A stretch of 33,439 nt of DNA from Thiobacillus sp. (GCA_018780025.1 JADMKH010000032.1:1-33439); one strand, 5' to 3'; positions 1 to 8,972 are shown, counted from the first letter of the stretch. Made by a program: numbers and translations. Notes: generated by a model not told the origin, from the sequence alone.

Positions 1-71
1 ACGCCACCCACGTTGCCCCGCAGCGTAAACCGCCATCCTGTCCGCCAATCTGGTTTAACTTTATCTGCGTC

Positions 72-97
72 TCTGGCACAATCGTCGAAAATCCGAC
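72..97 (+). promoter_or_regulatory. Palindromic candidate regulator site upstream of the response regulator gene
   Basis: TCTGGCA at 72-78 is followed after 5 bases by GTCG (84-87), six bases, and CGAC (94-97). The same arrangement, TCTGGCA-N5-GTCG-N6-CGAC, occurs at 14820-14845 in front of the pilin gene. Read on the reverse strand the palindrome here is GTGTCGGATTTTCGAC, against GTGTCGTATTTTCGAC at the pilin. It lies about 90 bases before the GTG start of the sigma-54 activator gene. I infer a binding site for that regulator (autoregulation); no binding evidence exists in the sequence itself. Confidence 0.45.
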
Positions 98-184
98 ACG
101 CGTAGAACATAATGACGCATCCACAGATGCAAGCGCGATTTCGCCTTTATGCCCCGAAGGGGTACCACTCGACCCGGAGGACAT

Positions 185-1618
185 GTGGCCCAAACCAACA
201 AGCCTAGTTTGTTGATCGTTGATGACGATCCGCTGATTTCCGATACGCTCACCTATGTATTGAGCAAGGATTTCGAAATCTCGGCCGCCGAGTCACGTGC
301 CCAGGTTAAAAGTCTGCTTATGCAGCTGGACGAGCCGCCCCAGTTAGCTCTGGTTGATCTGGGTCTGCCGCCGCATCCGCACAAGCCCGATGAGGGCTTT
401 GCCCTGATCGCAGACCTGCTGAGCATTTCCCCAAGCATCAAAATTCTGGTCCTTTCCGGCCAGAGCGACGAAGCCAACGCACGTCACGCGCGCGCGCTCG
501 GGGCGATCGACTTTGTTGCCAAACCCTGCGAGCCCGAGCGGCTAAAGTCGCTGCTGTTCAATGCGCTGCTGGTGCAGGATGCCGAACGCAGCGCTGAAAA
601 AGCACCGGCCCCCATCAAGGACTCCGGCATCGTCGGCGAAAGCCCGGCGATGGACAAGCTGCGCCAGCAAATCAAGCAATACGCTGCGGCACCGTTCCCG
701 GTGCTGATCGAAGGCGAATCGGGCAGCGGCAAAGAACGGGTCGCGTCGAACCTGCATCAACTTTCTCCGCGTGCGCCCAAACCTTATCTGGCGCTCAACT
801 GTGCGGCCATTTCGCCCACGCTGGTCGAGCCCACCCTGTTCGGTTACTCCAAGGGCGCATTCACCGGCGCCACCAGTGCACGCGCCGGCTATTTCGAGGA
901 AGCCGAAAACGGCACCCTGTTCCTCGATGAAATCGGCGAGCTGCCGCTGGAACTGCAGGCCAAGTTGTTGCGGGTGCTGGAAAACGGCGAATACCAGCGC
1001 GTCGGCGAAACCCAGCCGCGCTTCTCCAATGCGCGCGTGGTCACCGCCACCAACCGCGACCTGCGCGCCGAGATCAAGGCCGGCCGCTTCCGCGCCGACC
1101 TCTATCACCGGCTGTCGGTGTTCTCCATCGCGGTGCCGCCGCTGCGTGAAATGGGCCAGGACAAACTCACCCTGCTCAACCATTTCCGCGGCTTTTACGC
1201 CCACGAAGCCAAAAGCCAGCCTTTCTCGCTCGATGCGCGCGCGCAGCAAATGTGGGCGGACTATCACTTCCCCGGCAACGTGCGCGAGTTGCGCAACATT
1301 GCCATCCGCCTGACGACCAAATACCCCGGCATGGCAGTTAATGCCCAGCAACTGGAAGACGAACTCGATACCGACCAGGCTTATCCGCAGGAAATCCCGT
1401 TGGCCAGCGACGGCAAGCTGCTGATCGAGATGGCGCGCAAGCAACTGCAAACCGTGGCCAATTTCAATCTCGACGTCACCTTGCGCCAGTGGGAAAAAGC
1501 CTACGTGGAAGCTGCGCTCAACATGACCCACGGCAATCTGTCGCAGGCTGCCAAGCTGCTCGGCATCAACCGCACCACGCTTTATAGTCGGATGCAGACC
1601 TACGGCACCGAAGAATAA
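185..1618 (+). CDS. Sigma-54-dependent response regulator (NtrC/PrsR type)
   Basis: This is a cytoplasmic transcription activator of about 477 residues with the full NtrC-family layout. The receiver domain spans roughly residues 8-130, with acidic residues in VDDD, a probable phospho-Asp at 58 (ALVDLG) and Lys 113. The AAA+ domain spans about 150-390, with Walker A GESGSGKE (177-184), the sigma-54 contact loop GAFTGA (224-229) and Walker B TLFLDE (244-249). A Fis-type helix-turn-helix (LSQAAKLLGINRTTLYSRM) closes the protein. I chose the GTG at 185 because GGAGG ends 4 bases before it; an upstream ATG at 149 has no ribosome site. It opens the pilus operon, and the MshM-like gene follows 6 bases later. 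The likely partner is the histidine kinase at 12970-14766, and rpoN is also in the window. It resembles PrsR regulators of PEP-CTERM/EPS systems, but the context points to pilus control. Confidence 0.93.
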   Translation: MAQTNKPSLLIVDDDPLISDTLTYVLSKDFEISAAESRAQVKSLLMQLDEPPQLALVDLGLPPHPHKPDEGFALIADLLSISPSIKILVLSGQSDEANARHARALGAIDFVAKPCEPERLKSLLFNALLVQDAERSAEKAPAPIKDSGIVGESPAMDKLRQQIKQYAAAPFPVLIEGESGSGKERVASNLHQLSPRAPKPYLALNCAAISPTLVEPTLFGYSKGAFTGATSARAGYFEEAENGTLFLDEIGELPLELQAKLLRVLENGEYQRVGETQPRFSNARVVTATNRDLRAEIKAGRFRADLYHRLSVFSIAVPPLREMGQDKLTLLNHFRGFYAHEAKSQPFSLDARAQQMWADYHFPGNVRELRNIAIRLTTKYPGMAVNAQQLEDELDTDQAYPQEIPLASDGKLLIEMARKQLQTVANFNLDVTLRQWEKAYVEAALNMTHGNLSQAAKLLGINRTTLYSRMQTYGTEE

Positions 1619-1624
1619 GCCCAC

Positions 1625-2947
1625 GTGTATTTTGACTATTTCGGTTTAAGAGAAGCGCCCTTTCGCATTACGCCGAATACCGAGTACTGGTATGCCGGCG
1701 GCCAGCGCGGGGAAATGCTCGCCGCATTGCTTTACGCCATTGACCAAGGCGAAGGCATCATCAAGGTGGTGGGCGAAGTCGGCAGTGGAAAAACCATGCT
1801 GTGCCGCAAGCTGGTTGCCCATCTGCCTGCCAGCGTCGACAGCGTTTATCTCGGCAATCCAACCCTGTCGCCCGACGACATGCTGGCGGCAATTCTGGCC
1901 GACCTTGGTGTCGACCTCCCGGAAAACAGCCGGCAGGCACGGCTGGCCCAGCTCAACACGGCCTTGCTGGCCCGCCACGAGAGCGGACGCCGCGTGGTGG
2001 TGTTTGTCGAGGAAGCGCAAGGCATCGCGCTCGACAATCTGGAATTCCTGCGGCTCCTGACCAATCTGGAAACAGCCACCGACAAGCTCCTGCAAATCGT
2101 GCTGTTCGGCCAGCCCGAGCTCGATGCGCAACTGGCCGACCAACGCATCCGCCAGTTGAAGGATCGCATTACCCTGAGCCTGAACCTGTCGCCGCTGGCA
2201 GAAACCGAAGTCGCCGATTACCTGAGATCACGACTGAGCGTAGCCGGATATCGCGGCCCTGATCTGTTTTCGCCGGCGCTGATCGCGCGCATGACCAAAA
2301 TTTCCGGGGGGCTGTCGCGCCGCATCAATGTGCTGGCCGACAAGACCCTGCTGGCGGCCTACGCCGGACAGACTCACACGCTCACCCCGGCACACCTGGA
2401 CGCCGCTGCGGGCGATGCCGAAATACAGTCCCACCCGCAACGCCCCCCTGTCCGACCGGCGCTCCGCCGTTGGGCGTGGCTGAGTGCCGGGCTCGCTGCC
2501 GCACTGGGTTTGCTGGTGTTTGTCGCCTGGCAGGCGCTGTCGCAAAGCCCGCCGCCTCAGGCAGCCGCTCGAAATCCCGTTGCTGCGCCGGCAGCAAACC
2601 TCGACCAAACAGCGGCGCCTGTCGCCCACGTCACCGAACTGGCCCGACAAACCCAGCGCTGGCTCGCCGCCGCCGCCCCCGGCACCCATGTCATCCAGGT
2701 GGCCTCAGCTAAAGAAGCCGCACAGGTGGCCGTATTATTGACGAGCTTTGGCCCCGCCACGCCGCAGCCGGTGCGGGTACTGCATGGTTTGAGTCAGGGC
2801 GCCTCCGCCTGGATGATTCTGGCGGGCGAGTATCCCAACCGTGACGCAGCCATGGCAGCCCTGCGCACCTTGCCTGCCCCCCCCGCAGGTTCGCCATTTC
2901 TGCGTACAGTCGGCAAAATGCGTACCGTAGTGCTACCAACAGGATGA
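1625..2947 (+). CDS. mshM: MshM/ExeA-like AAA ATPase with C-terminal membrane segment and SPOR-like domain
   Basis: The N-terminus (MYFDYFGLREAPF) and the ATPase core are typical of ExeA/MshM proteins, which assist secretin assembly through the cell wall. Walker A is GEVGSGKT (50-57). The Walker B region reads VVVFVEEAQ (124-132), with EE where DE is more common. A hydrophobic segment at about 283-303 predicts one membrane pass. Residues 354-437, after a Pro/Ala-rich linker, look like a SPOR-type repeat domain (THVIQVAS...WMILAGEYPNRDAAMAAL), so the C-terminus should be periplasmic and may touch peptidoglycan. The start is GTG at 1625, 6 bases after the regulator stop. The end overlaps the secretin gene. 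The SPOR assignment comes from pattern only and is less sure than the ATPase. Confidence 0.88.
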   Translation: MYFDYFGLREAPFRITPNTEYWYAGGQRGEMLAALLYAIDQGEGIIKVVGEVGSGKTMLCRKLVAHLPASVDSVYLGNPTLSPDDMLAAILADLGVDLPENSRQARLAQLNTALLARHESGRRVVVFVEEAQGIALDNLEFLRLLTNLETATDKLLQIVLFGQPELDAQLADQRIRQLKDRITLSLNLSPLAETEVADYLRSRLSVAGYRGPDLFSPALIARMTKISGGLSRRINVLADKTLLAAYAGQTHTLTPAHLDAAAGDAEIQSHPQRPPVRPALRRWAWLSAGLAAALGLLVFVAWQALSQSPPPQAAARNPVAAPAANLDQTAAPVAHVTELARQTQRWLAAAAPGTHVIQVASAKEAAQVAVLLTSFGPATPQPVRVLHGLSQGASAWMILAGEYPNRDAAMAALRTLPAPPAGSPFLRTVGKMRTVVLPTG

Positions 2948-4722
2948 TGATGAACGCTGTGTTGAAACGCTTCGTATTGACAGGTCCAGGGCTGATCAGC
3001 TTGCTGCTGATGGGGGGCTGTGTGCCCCCAAAAGCATTCGACACCTCATCCGGCCATATCAGTCAGCCCGTTCAAACCGCCGCCGCGGCCACCCCGCCGC
3101 CGCCGCCGGTGAGAGCGGCCCCCACCCTGGCGGCCCCTCAGCCAAGCGCCCCGGTGCCCACCTACACCGTGGTGGTCAACGACGTGCCGGTGAAAGACCT
3201 GCTGTTTTCCATCGCCCGCGACACCCAATACAACATCGACCTGCACCCGGGGATATCAGGGCGCGTCTCGCTCAACGCCGTGCAGGAACCCCTGCCCGCC
3301 ATTCTCGACCGCATCGCGCGACAGGCCAACCTGCGCTACGAATTGAATGGCCGCACGGTGTCGATCATGCCCGACACGCCCTTCGTCAAAACCTATTCCA
3401 TCAACTATGTAAACGTCGCCCGCAATACCACCTCCAGCGTCGGCGTGGCGGCGCAAATCGCCAGCACCGGCGGTGGCGTAGGCGCAGCAGGCGGGGCGTC
3501 CGCCACAGGGGGGAATTCTTCCACCACCACCGTGTCCAGCCAGTCCAACAACGATTTGTGGACTGTGCTTGCCGATAACATCCGCACCATTCTCGCCGGC
3601 ACCCGCGCCGTCACCCAGAGCAATGAAGAACGCGCTGCCCGACTGGACGCCGAGAAAACGGCACGCGCCGAGCGTGTATCGCAGGCCGAAGCAGTCAGCA
3701 AAGCCGGCGCAGGGGCAGCAGGCCTGTTTACGGCCGCGTTTGCCAACCAGCCGTCAGGCGACGGCAAATACGATGTGGCGGCCAATCCGATGGCGGGCAC
3801 CGTCTCGGTGCTGGGCACCGCAAAACAGCAGGAACTGGTGCAACAGTATCTCGACCGCGTGATGCAGTCCGCGCAGCGCCAGGTATTGATTGAAGCCACC
3901 ATTGTCGAAGTTACGCTCAAGGATCAATACCGTGCTGGCATCAACTGGCAAAGCCTGGTTTCGGGTGTCACCGGCTGGACGGTGAACACCGTAGGTGCCG
4001 GAACCGGGGGCACGAACCTGGCCAATGCACTTTCACCATTCTTCAACATTGCCTACACGAACAATGACAAATGGGATTTCAAGGCAACGATTGATTTACT
4101 GGAATCCTATGGCAATACCAAGGTGCTATCGAGCCCCAAGTTGATGGCGCTGAACAACCAGACCGCGCTACTCAAAGTAGTCAACAATCTGGTCTATTTT
4201 TCCATTGATGTGGCGCAGGGTACCGTCACCGCTTCGGGGCTTGTTCTACCCTCATCTGTCAGAACAGAGGTACACACCGTACCTGTTGGGGTGGTCATGA
4301 GTGTGACGCCTCAGGTCGGGGACAATGGCCTCGTCTCTCTGACCGTTCGCCCAACCATTACCCGCAAGGTAGGCGACGTCGAAGACCCCAGCCCCTTGCT
4401 GAAGCAAGGCGGGCTCAACATCAGCAACAAGGTCCCGGTCATCCAGGTGCGCGAGATGGAATCCTTATTGCAGATTCGCAGCGGCCAGACCGTCATCCTC
4501 GGCGGCCTGATCCAGGACGACAGCAACAACGCCCGCGACGGCCTGCCTGTCCTGTCGCGTCCGGAAGGCATCGGCGCCGTATTCGGCCAACACGAACGCA
4601 TCAACAGCCAGACCGAGCTGGTGATTTTCCTGCGCCCCATTGTGGTGACCAACCCCACGCTGGAAAGCGATGAGCTGCGCCAGTTCCAGCGGCTGCTTCC
4701 GAGCGCGCGGAGTGCGCCATGA
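2944..4722 (+). CDS. mshL: MshL-type pilus secretin lipoprotein
   Basis: This is the outer-membrane secretin through which the pilus would exit. The N-terminus is a lipoprotein signal with LLMGGC, giving Cys 26 as the likely lipid anchor. A Pro/Ala linker and an STN/N0-like domain follow (about 73-145, TYTVVVNDVPVKDLLFSIARD). Then come a Gly/Ser/Thr-rich stretch (about 172-205) and the secretin domain from about residue 312 (VLIEATIVEV) through LSSPKLMALNNQ, VPVGVVMSVTPQV and SGQTVILGGLI. The usual Pro-rich 'P(V/I)L(G/S)' transition reads LPVLSRPEGIGAVFG, slightly unusual. ATG codons occur at 2944, 2947 and 2950; an AGGA favours the last, and the gene overlaps mshM either way. The order MshM-MshL is the reverse of classical MSHA clusters. 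Confidence 0.93.
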   Translation: MMMNAVLKRFVLTGPGLISLLLMGGCVPPKAFDTSSGHISQPVQTAAAATPPPPPVRAAPTLAAPQPSAPVPTYTVVVNDVPVKDLLFSIARDTQYNIDLHPGISGRVSLNAVQEPLPAILDRIARQANLRYELNGRTVSIMPDTPFVKTYSINYVNVARNTTSSVGVAAQIASTGGGVGAAGGASATGGNSSTTTVSSQSNNDLWTVLADNIRTILAGTRAVTQSNEERAARLDAEKTARAERVSQAEAVSKAGAGAAGLFTAAFANQPSGDGKYDVAANPMAGTVSVLGTAKQQELVQQYLDRVMQSAQRQVLIEATIVEVTLKDQYRAGINWQSLVSGVTGWTVNTVGAGTGGTNLANALSPFFNIAYTNNDKWDFKATIDLLESYGNTKVLSSPKLMALNNQTALLKVVNNLVYFSIDVAQGTVTASGLVLPSSVRTEVHTVPVGVVMSVTPQVGDNGLVSLTVRPTITRKVGDVEDPSPLLKQGGLNISNKVPVIQVREMESLLQIRSGQTVILGGLIQDDSNNARDGLPVLSRPEGIGAVFGQHERINSQTELVIFLRPIVVTNPTLESDELRQFQRLLPSARSAP

Positions 4723-4747
4723 TTAAGCCCGGCGCACGGAGTATCCC

Positions 4748-5935
4748 TTGAGCCTGCTGCTCAAAGCGCTGAAGCAGGCCGAAGCCGCCCATGCGGCCAA
4801 GCCCGATGCAGACCGGACCGGGGCGGGTAGTCATACCGAAAGGAGCCTCGAACTGGAGCCGCTGTCTGTCGCTGGCGCAGATGCAGACCCAGAATGGGTT
4901 GAGCCACCGGGCTTGCTGTTCGGCAATAGCGGGCTGACGCCAGAGGCTCCGCGCCCGCCGGCTTTCCGCTGGCCGCAACTTTCGCTGGTGCCGCTGGTTG
5001 CCCTGCTTGCTGCGATCATTGCAGTAGGCTATGGGATATACCTGTATTTTGAGTTGCAGCCCCCTGCAGCAGTAACGACGCCCCCTGCAAGTGTTGCACC
5101 CTTGGCTACACCACGCGTCGCTGTGCCAGCCCCCATCAGCCCGGCGCCAATAGCCACGCCTGCACCCGCGCCAGCTGCCTTGGCCAACGCGCCCGCCTTG
5201 CCACGATCAGAACCCTTAACCGCAACGGCCGCCACGCCCTCGGCACCCGCTCAAGCCACCGCGCCTGCGAAGCCGATTTCAGCATCCTCCGCCACGGCCC
5301 GCAGCGTTCGCCCAGGCAGTCCCAGCAATACCATCGCCCTCCCGCCTGCCGCGCCGCTGCAATTCCAGCCCGACGTGCACACCGCTTTGCTCGGTCAGGC
5401 CTACGCAGCCTATCAGCGCGGTGCGCTGGCTGAATCGCAACGGCTTTACAACCAGGCCGCTTCGCGCAACCGCAGCGTGGATGCCTTGTTGGGACTGGCA
5501 GCCATTGCCAGCGTACAAAACCGTGAGGTTGATGCACAACGTTTGTACCGCGAAGTTCTGGACAGCGACCCGCGCAATGCCGCCGCCCAGGCTGCCCTGC
5601 TCGACCTGTTGGGCAACACCGACAGCCTGGCGACTGAAAGCCGCCTGAAGACGCTGATCGACCGCGGCCCCAGCCCTCAGCTCTATCAAACCCTCGGCAA
5701 CCTTTATGCCGACCAGAAGCGTTGGAACGACGCCCAGGCCGCGTATTTCGAGGCCTATCGCAATGCACCTGACAATGCCGATTACGCGTTCAATCTCGCA
5801 GTCAGTCTCGATCAGTTGCGGCAGACTGCAGCCGCGCTGAAGTATTACGAGAAGGCGCTCGCGACCGGAGGCATGCACCGCTTCGATCGCGCGCAAGCCG
5901 AAGCGCGCGTGCAACAACTCAAGTCGGTTCGGTAA
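4748..5935 (+). CDS. mshN: MshN-like membrane-anchored TPR protein
   Basis: This protein of 395 residues starts at TTG (4748), with ACGGAG about 6 bases before it. The start MSLLLKALKQAE matches the usual beginning of GspB/MshN-type proteins, which supports the rare codon. One membrane segment lies at about 77-104, preceded by a cytoplasmic tail and followed by a long Pro/Ala/Thr-rich linker (about 105-200). TPR helices fill about 205-390 (HTALLGQAYAAYQRGALAE, LYQTLGNLYADQKRWNDAQ). In MSHA systems the TPR protein belongs to the envelope-spanning pilus machinery; its exact partner is unknown. It lies 25 bases after mshL and 8 before mshE, so the genes are probably cotranscribed. Confidence 0.85.
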   Translation: MSLLLKALKQAEAAHAAKPDADRTGAGSHTERSLELEPLSVAGADADPEWVEPPGLLFGNSGLTPEAPRPPAFRWPQLSLVPLVALLAAIIAVGYGIYLYFELQPPAAVTTPPASVAPLATPRVAVPAPISPAPIATPAPAPAALANAPALPRSEPLTATAATPSAPAQATAPAKPISASSATARSVRPGSPSNTIALPPAAPLQFQPDVHTALLGQAYAAYQRGALAESQRLYNQAASRNRSVDALLGLAAIASVQNREVDAQRLYREVLDSDPRNAAAQAALLDLLGNTDSLATESRLKTLIDRGPSPQLYQTLGNLYADQKRWNDAQAAYFEAYRNAPDNADYAFNLAVSLDQLRQTAAALKYYEKALATGGMHRFDRAQAEARVQQLKSVR

Positions 5936-5943
5936 GCGGTCTT

Positions 5944-7641
5944 ATGGAGCGCCGCAAAAAACTCCGCATGGGTGAAACCCTGATTTCCCAGGGACTCATC
6001 ACCACCGACCAGCTGCGCATCGGGCTCAAGGAACAGAAAACCACTGGCCTTCCCATCGGGCGCCAACTGGTTGCGCTGGGCTTCATGACCGAGGCTGTGC
6101 TGCGCGACCAGCTCGCCAACGCGCTGGGCAGCCAGGGCATCGACCTCACCCAGGTGGTGGCCGATTCCGAAGCCTTGCAACTGGTGCCCGAGGAATTTGC
6201 CCGCCGCCACCACCTGCTGCCGATCGCCCACGATGCAGCGCGGAACATCCTGACGCTGGCGACCACCGACATGTTCAACGTCGTTGCGCTCGACCAGTTG
6301 AAAGCCGCACTCGGCGGCCAGCTCGAAATCGACACCCTGCTGGCGGCCGAAGCGCAGCTGCTCGAATGCATCGACAAGTTCTACGGCTTTGACCTTTCGC
6401 TCGACGGCATTCTGCGCGAAATTGAAACCGGCGAAGTCGATTACGCCAGCCTCAATCCCGAGACCGAGGAATACACCCAGCCGGTGGTGCGGCTGGTCGG
6501 TGCGCTGCTCACCGATGCGATGAAGCGCGAAGCGAGCGACATTCACTTCGAACCCGAACACGCTTTTTTGCGCATCCGCTACCGCATCGACGGCGTGCTG
6601 GAGCAGATCCGCAGCCTGCATAAAACCTACTGGCCGGGCATTCTGGTGCGACTGAAAGTGCTGTCCGGAATGAACATCGCCGAGACGCGCGCACCGCAGG
6701 ATGGCCGCATGTCGTTGACGCTGAACGGCCGCCCGATCGATTTTCGGGTATCGTCGCAGCCCGGCATCCATGGCGAAAACCTGGTGCTGCGCATCCTCGA
6801 CCGAGAGAAATCCATCGTGCCGCTGGAACAGATGGGATTCACCCCAAAGGCACTGCGTGAATTGCACCTGATGATGGCGCGACCGGAAGGCATTCTGGTG
6901 GTTACCGGGCCGACCGGTTCGGGCAAAACCACCACGCTGTATTCGATGCTCTCGCATCTGAATAACGAGACCGTCAACATCATGACACTGGAAGACCCGG
7001 TCGAATACCCGGTCACGCTGATGCGCCAGAGTTCGGTCAACGAAACGCTCAAACTCGATTTTGCCAACGGTATTCGTTCCATCATGCGGCAGGACCCCGA
7101 CATCATTCTGGTCGGCGAAATCCGCGACAAGGACACTGCCGAAATGGCCTTTCGCGCCGCCATGACTGGCCACCAGGTGTTTACCACCCTGCACACCAAC
7201 TCGGCGCTCGGTGTGTTTCCGCGTCTGATGGACATCGGCATCCAGTCCGGCATTCTGTCGGGCAACATCATCGGCGTTGTTGCACAGCGGCTGGTGCGCA
7301 AACTGTGCCCGCACTGCAAGGAAGCCTACACACCCGACGAGCATGAGATCGGCCTCCTCGGCGCTGATCCTGCCCACCCGCCGCAGATTTACCGCGCTGC
7401 AGGCTGCCCGGCATGCAGCAACAAAGGCTACAAGGGCCGGCTGGCTTTGATCGAATTGCTGCGGATGGATCCGACCCTGGATGAACTCGTGGCTAACAAT
7501 GCCCCGCTACACGAAATCCGCCGCGCGGCATTCGAGCATGGCTACCACCCCTTGGCAGAAGACGGCATCCAGCGGGTGAAGGATGGCGTGACGTCGCTGG
7601 CGGAAGTGGCGCGGGTGGTGGATTTGACAGGGCGGGTGTAA
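5944..7641 (+). CDS. mshE: MshE/GspE-type pilus assembly ATPase
   Basis: This is the cytoplasmic hexameric ATPase that powers pilus extension. It has 565 residues, normal for the family. The N-terminal MshEN-type domain (GETLISQGLITTDQL, QLVALGFMTEAVL) is of the kind that binds cyclic di-GMP in MshE; I do not claim binding from this sequence. Walker A is GPTGSGKT (322-329). The Asp-box and Walker B region is DPDIILVGEIRD (about 385-396), and a His-box (TTLHTNSA) follows. A CPHC (455-458) and CPAC (488-491) pair forms the zinc-binding four-cysteine motif. No separate retraction ATPase gene is present in the window. Confidence 0.95.
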   Translation: MERRKKLRMGETLISQGLITTDQLRIGLKEQKTTGLPIGRQLVALGFMTEAVLRDQLANALGSQGIDLTQVVADSEALQLVPEEFARRHHLLPIAHDAARNILTLATTDMFNVVALDQLKAALGGQLEIDTLLAAEAQLLECIDKFYGFDLSLDGILREIETGEVDYASLNPETEEYTQPVVRLVGALLTDAMKREASDIHFEPEHAFLRIRYRIDGVLEQIRSLHKTYWPGILVRLKVLSGMNIAETRAPQDGRMSLTLNGRPIDFRVSSQPGIHGENLVLRILDREKSIVPLEQMGFTPKALRELHLMMARPEGILVVTGPTGSGKTTTLYSMLSHLNNETVNIMTLEDPVEYPVTLMRQSSVNETLKLDFANGIRSIMRQDPDIILVGEIRDKDTAEMAFRAAMTGHQVFTTLHTNSALGVFPRLMDIGIQSGILSGNIIGVVAQRLVRKLCPHCKEAYTPDEHEIGLLGADPAHPPQIYRAAGCPACSNKGYKGRLALIELLRMDPTLDELVANNAPLHEIRRAAFEHGYHPLAEDGIQRVKDGVTSLAEVARVVDLTGRV

Positions 7642-7648
7642 TGAAGAG

Positions 7649-7755
7649 GTCAGGGGTCAGGATTCAGGATTCAGGGGAGGGGGCTTCGCATTCATTTAGT
7701 TTGAAGCGCGGCACAGCCGCTCGTTCCCTGACCCCTGAATCCTGAACCCTGCCCC
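7649..7755. repeat. Inverted repeat of the TCAGGRTTCAGG dispersed type between mshE and mshG
   Basis: The left arm (about 7649-7678) is built from GTCAGGGGTCAGG and ATTCAGG units. The right arm (about 7725-7755) reads CCCTGACCCCTGAATCCTG and is its reverse complement with few mismatches. The arms enclose about 46 bases. Transcribed, it would form a long hairpin inside the pilus operon, but there is no T-run after it, so it is not a classical terminator. From general knowledge, such CCTGAATCCTGA repeats are scattered in many proteobacterial genomes; a copy count here would need the whole genome. Confidence 0.75.
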
Positions 7756-7766
7756 AGGAAACTGCC

Positions 7767-8972
7767 ATGCCTTTCTTCGACTATCGCGCCATCGACCAGA
7801 CCGGCCGCTCGGTCAAGGGCGTGCTTTCCGCCGTCAACGACGTCGATCTCGAACTACGCCTGAAACGCATGGGGCTCGACCTTATCACGCTTTCTGAATT
7901 ATCACGCCAGTACGCCCCACAAGGCCGCGAGCGGGTCACGCGACGCGATCTGGTGACGTTCTGCATCCACATGCGTTACATCACCCGCGCCGGCATTCCG
8001 CTGCTTGATGGCTTGCGTGACTTGCGCGACACCATGGAAAAGCGTGGTTTTCGCGATGTGCTGACCGCGCTGCTGGAAGACCTGGAGGGCGGCAAGGTGC
8101 TATCGCAAGCACTGGCTGCGCACCCGGCCGTGTTCGGCGCCGTGTTCGTACACAGCATCAAGGCGGGCGAGCAGACCGGACTGCTTGACGCGGTATTCGA
8201 GCGTTTGGGCGAATCGCTTAAATGGCAGGAAGAAGTGGCAGCCAAAGCCAAGCAACTGATGATCTATCCGGCGCTGGTGCTGGTTGTGGTTGGCGCGGCC
8301 ATTCTGTTTTTGCTGATCTATCTGGTGCCGCAGGTGCTCACTTTGGTGGAAACCATGGGCGTCGCGTTACCACTGCCGACGCTGATTCTGATGGCGGTGT
8401 CGAGTGTGGTGCGCTCGTACTGGCTGATCGGTTTGTTGCTGGCACTCGCATTGGGCATTGGATTGCCCCTATGGATAAAAAAAAGCGAGGCAGGGCGCGA
8501 CTGGTGGGACAACGCCCAATTGCGGCTGCCCATTATCGGGCCCATCGTGCAGAAAATCGTGCTGTCGCGTTTTACCAATACCTTGTCGATGATGTACCGC
8601 TCGGGCGTCACGGTGCTCGATGCGTTGCGCGCAGGCGAGGCGGTAGCAGGCAATCGGGTGATTGCCCGCGGCATTCACCGTGCCGCGCAGCAGATTTCAG
8701 ACGGCCGGGGGCTGTCCGAAAGCTTTCAGTCGCTGGCCCTGTTTCCGCCGCTGGTGATCCGCATGCTGCGCGTAGGCGAAACGACCGGCGCACTCGACGA
8801 AGCACTGGATAACGTGACGCTTTTCTATAATCGGGAAGTGCTCGAATCGATTGAAAACGGCCTTAGAGTGCTCGAGCCCATGCTCACTGCCATTCTCGGC
8901 ATTTTGCTCGGTGGCATTTTGGTCTCGGTGCTGTTGCCCATCTACGACCTGATCGGGAATCTGCCTTTATGA
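7767..8972 (+). CDS. mshG: MshG/GspF-type inner-membrane platform protein
   Basis: This inner-membrane protein of 401 residues forms the base on which the assembly ATPase acts. It begins MPFFDYRAIDQTG, the usual GspF start, with AGGAA about 7 bases before the ATG. It contains two T2SSF domains. The first is at about 65-190 (FCIHMRYITRAGIPLLDGL ... SIKAGEQTGLLDAVFERL), followed by two long hydrophobic segments (about 170-240). The second is at about 270-390 (LSRFTNTLSMMYRSGVTVLDAL ... LRVGETTGALDEAL), with a final membrane segment. The end overlaps the MshI-like gene by 4 bases. An inverted repeat separates it from mshE, the largest gap in the operon. Confidence 0.94.
   Translation: MPFFDYRAIDQTGRSVKGVLSAVNDVDLELRLKRMGLDLITLSELSRQYAPQGRERVTRRDLVTFCIHMRYITRAGIPLLDGLRDLRDTMEKRGFRDVLTALLEDLEGGKVLSQALAAHPAVFGAVFVHSIKAGEQTGLLDAVFERLGESLKWQEEVAAKAKQLMIYPALVLVVVGAAILFLLIYLVPQVLTLVETMGVALPLPTLILMAVSSVVRSYWLIGLLLALALGIGLPLWIKKSEAGRDWWDNAQLRLPIIGPIVQKIVLSRFTNTLSMMYRSGVTVLDALRAGEAVAGNRVIARGIHRAAQQISDGRGLSESFQSLALFPPLVIRMLRVGETTGALDEALDNVTLFYNREVLESIENGLRVLEPMLTAILGILLGGILVSVLLPIYDLIGNLPL

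Noticed and set aside
74..90. Possible sigma-54 promoter TGGCACA near the regulator gene
   Set aside because: The -24 half is good, but the -12 half reads TCGAA in place of TTGCW and the required GC is GA, so it is not a usable match.
542..1624. Long reverse-strand ORF of 360 residues opposite the response regulator
   Set aside because: It is a shadow frame of a clear NtrC-family gene, has no recognisable domain, and its composition is that of antisense GC-rich DNA.
5845..7377. Reverse-strand ORF of 510 residues opposite mshE
   Set aside because: The forward frame carries all GspE motifs; the reverse protein is His/Gln/Arg-rich shadow sequence without a domain.
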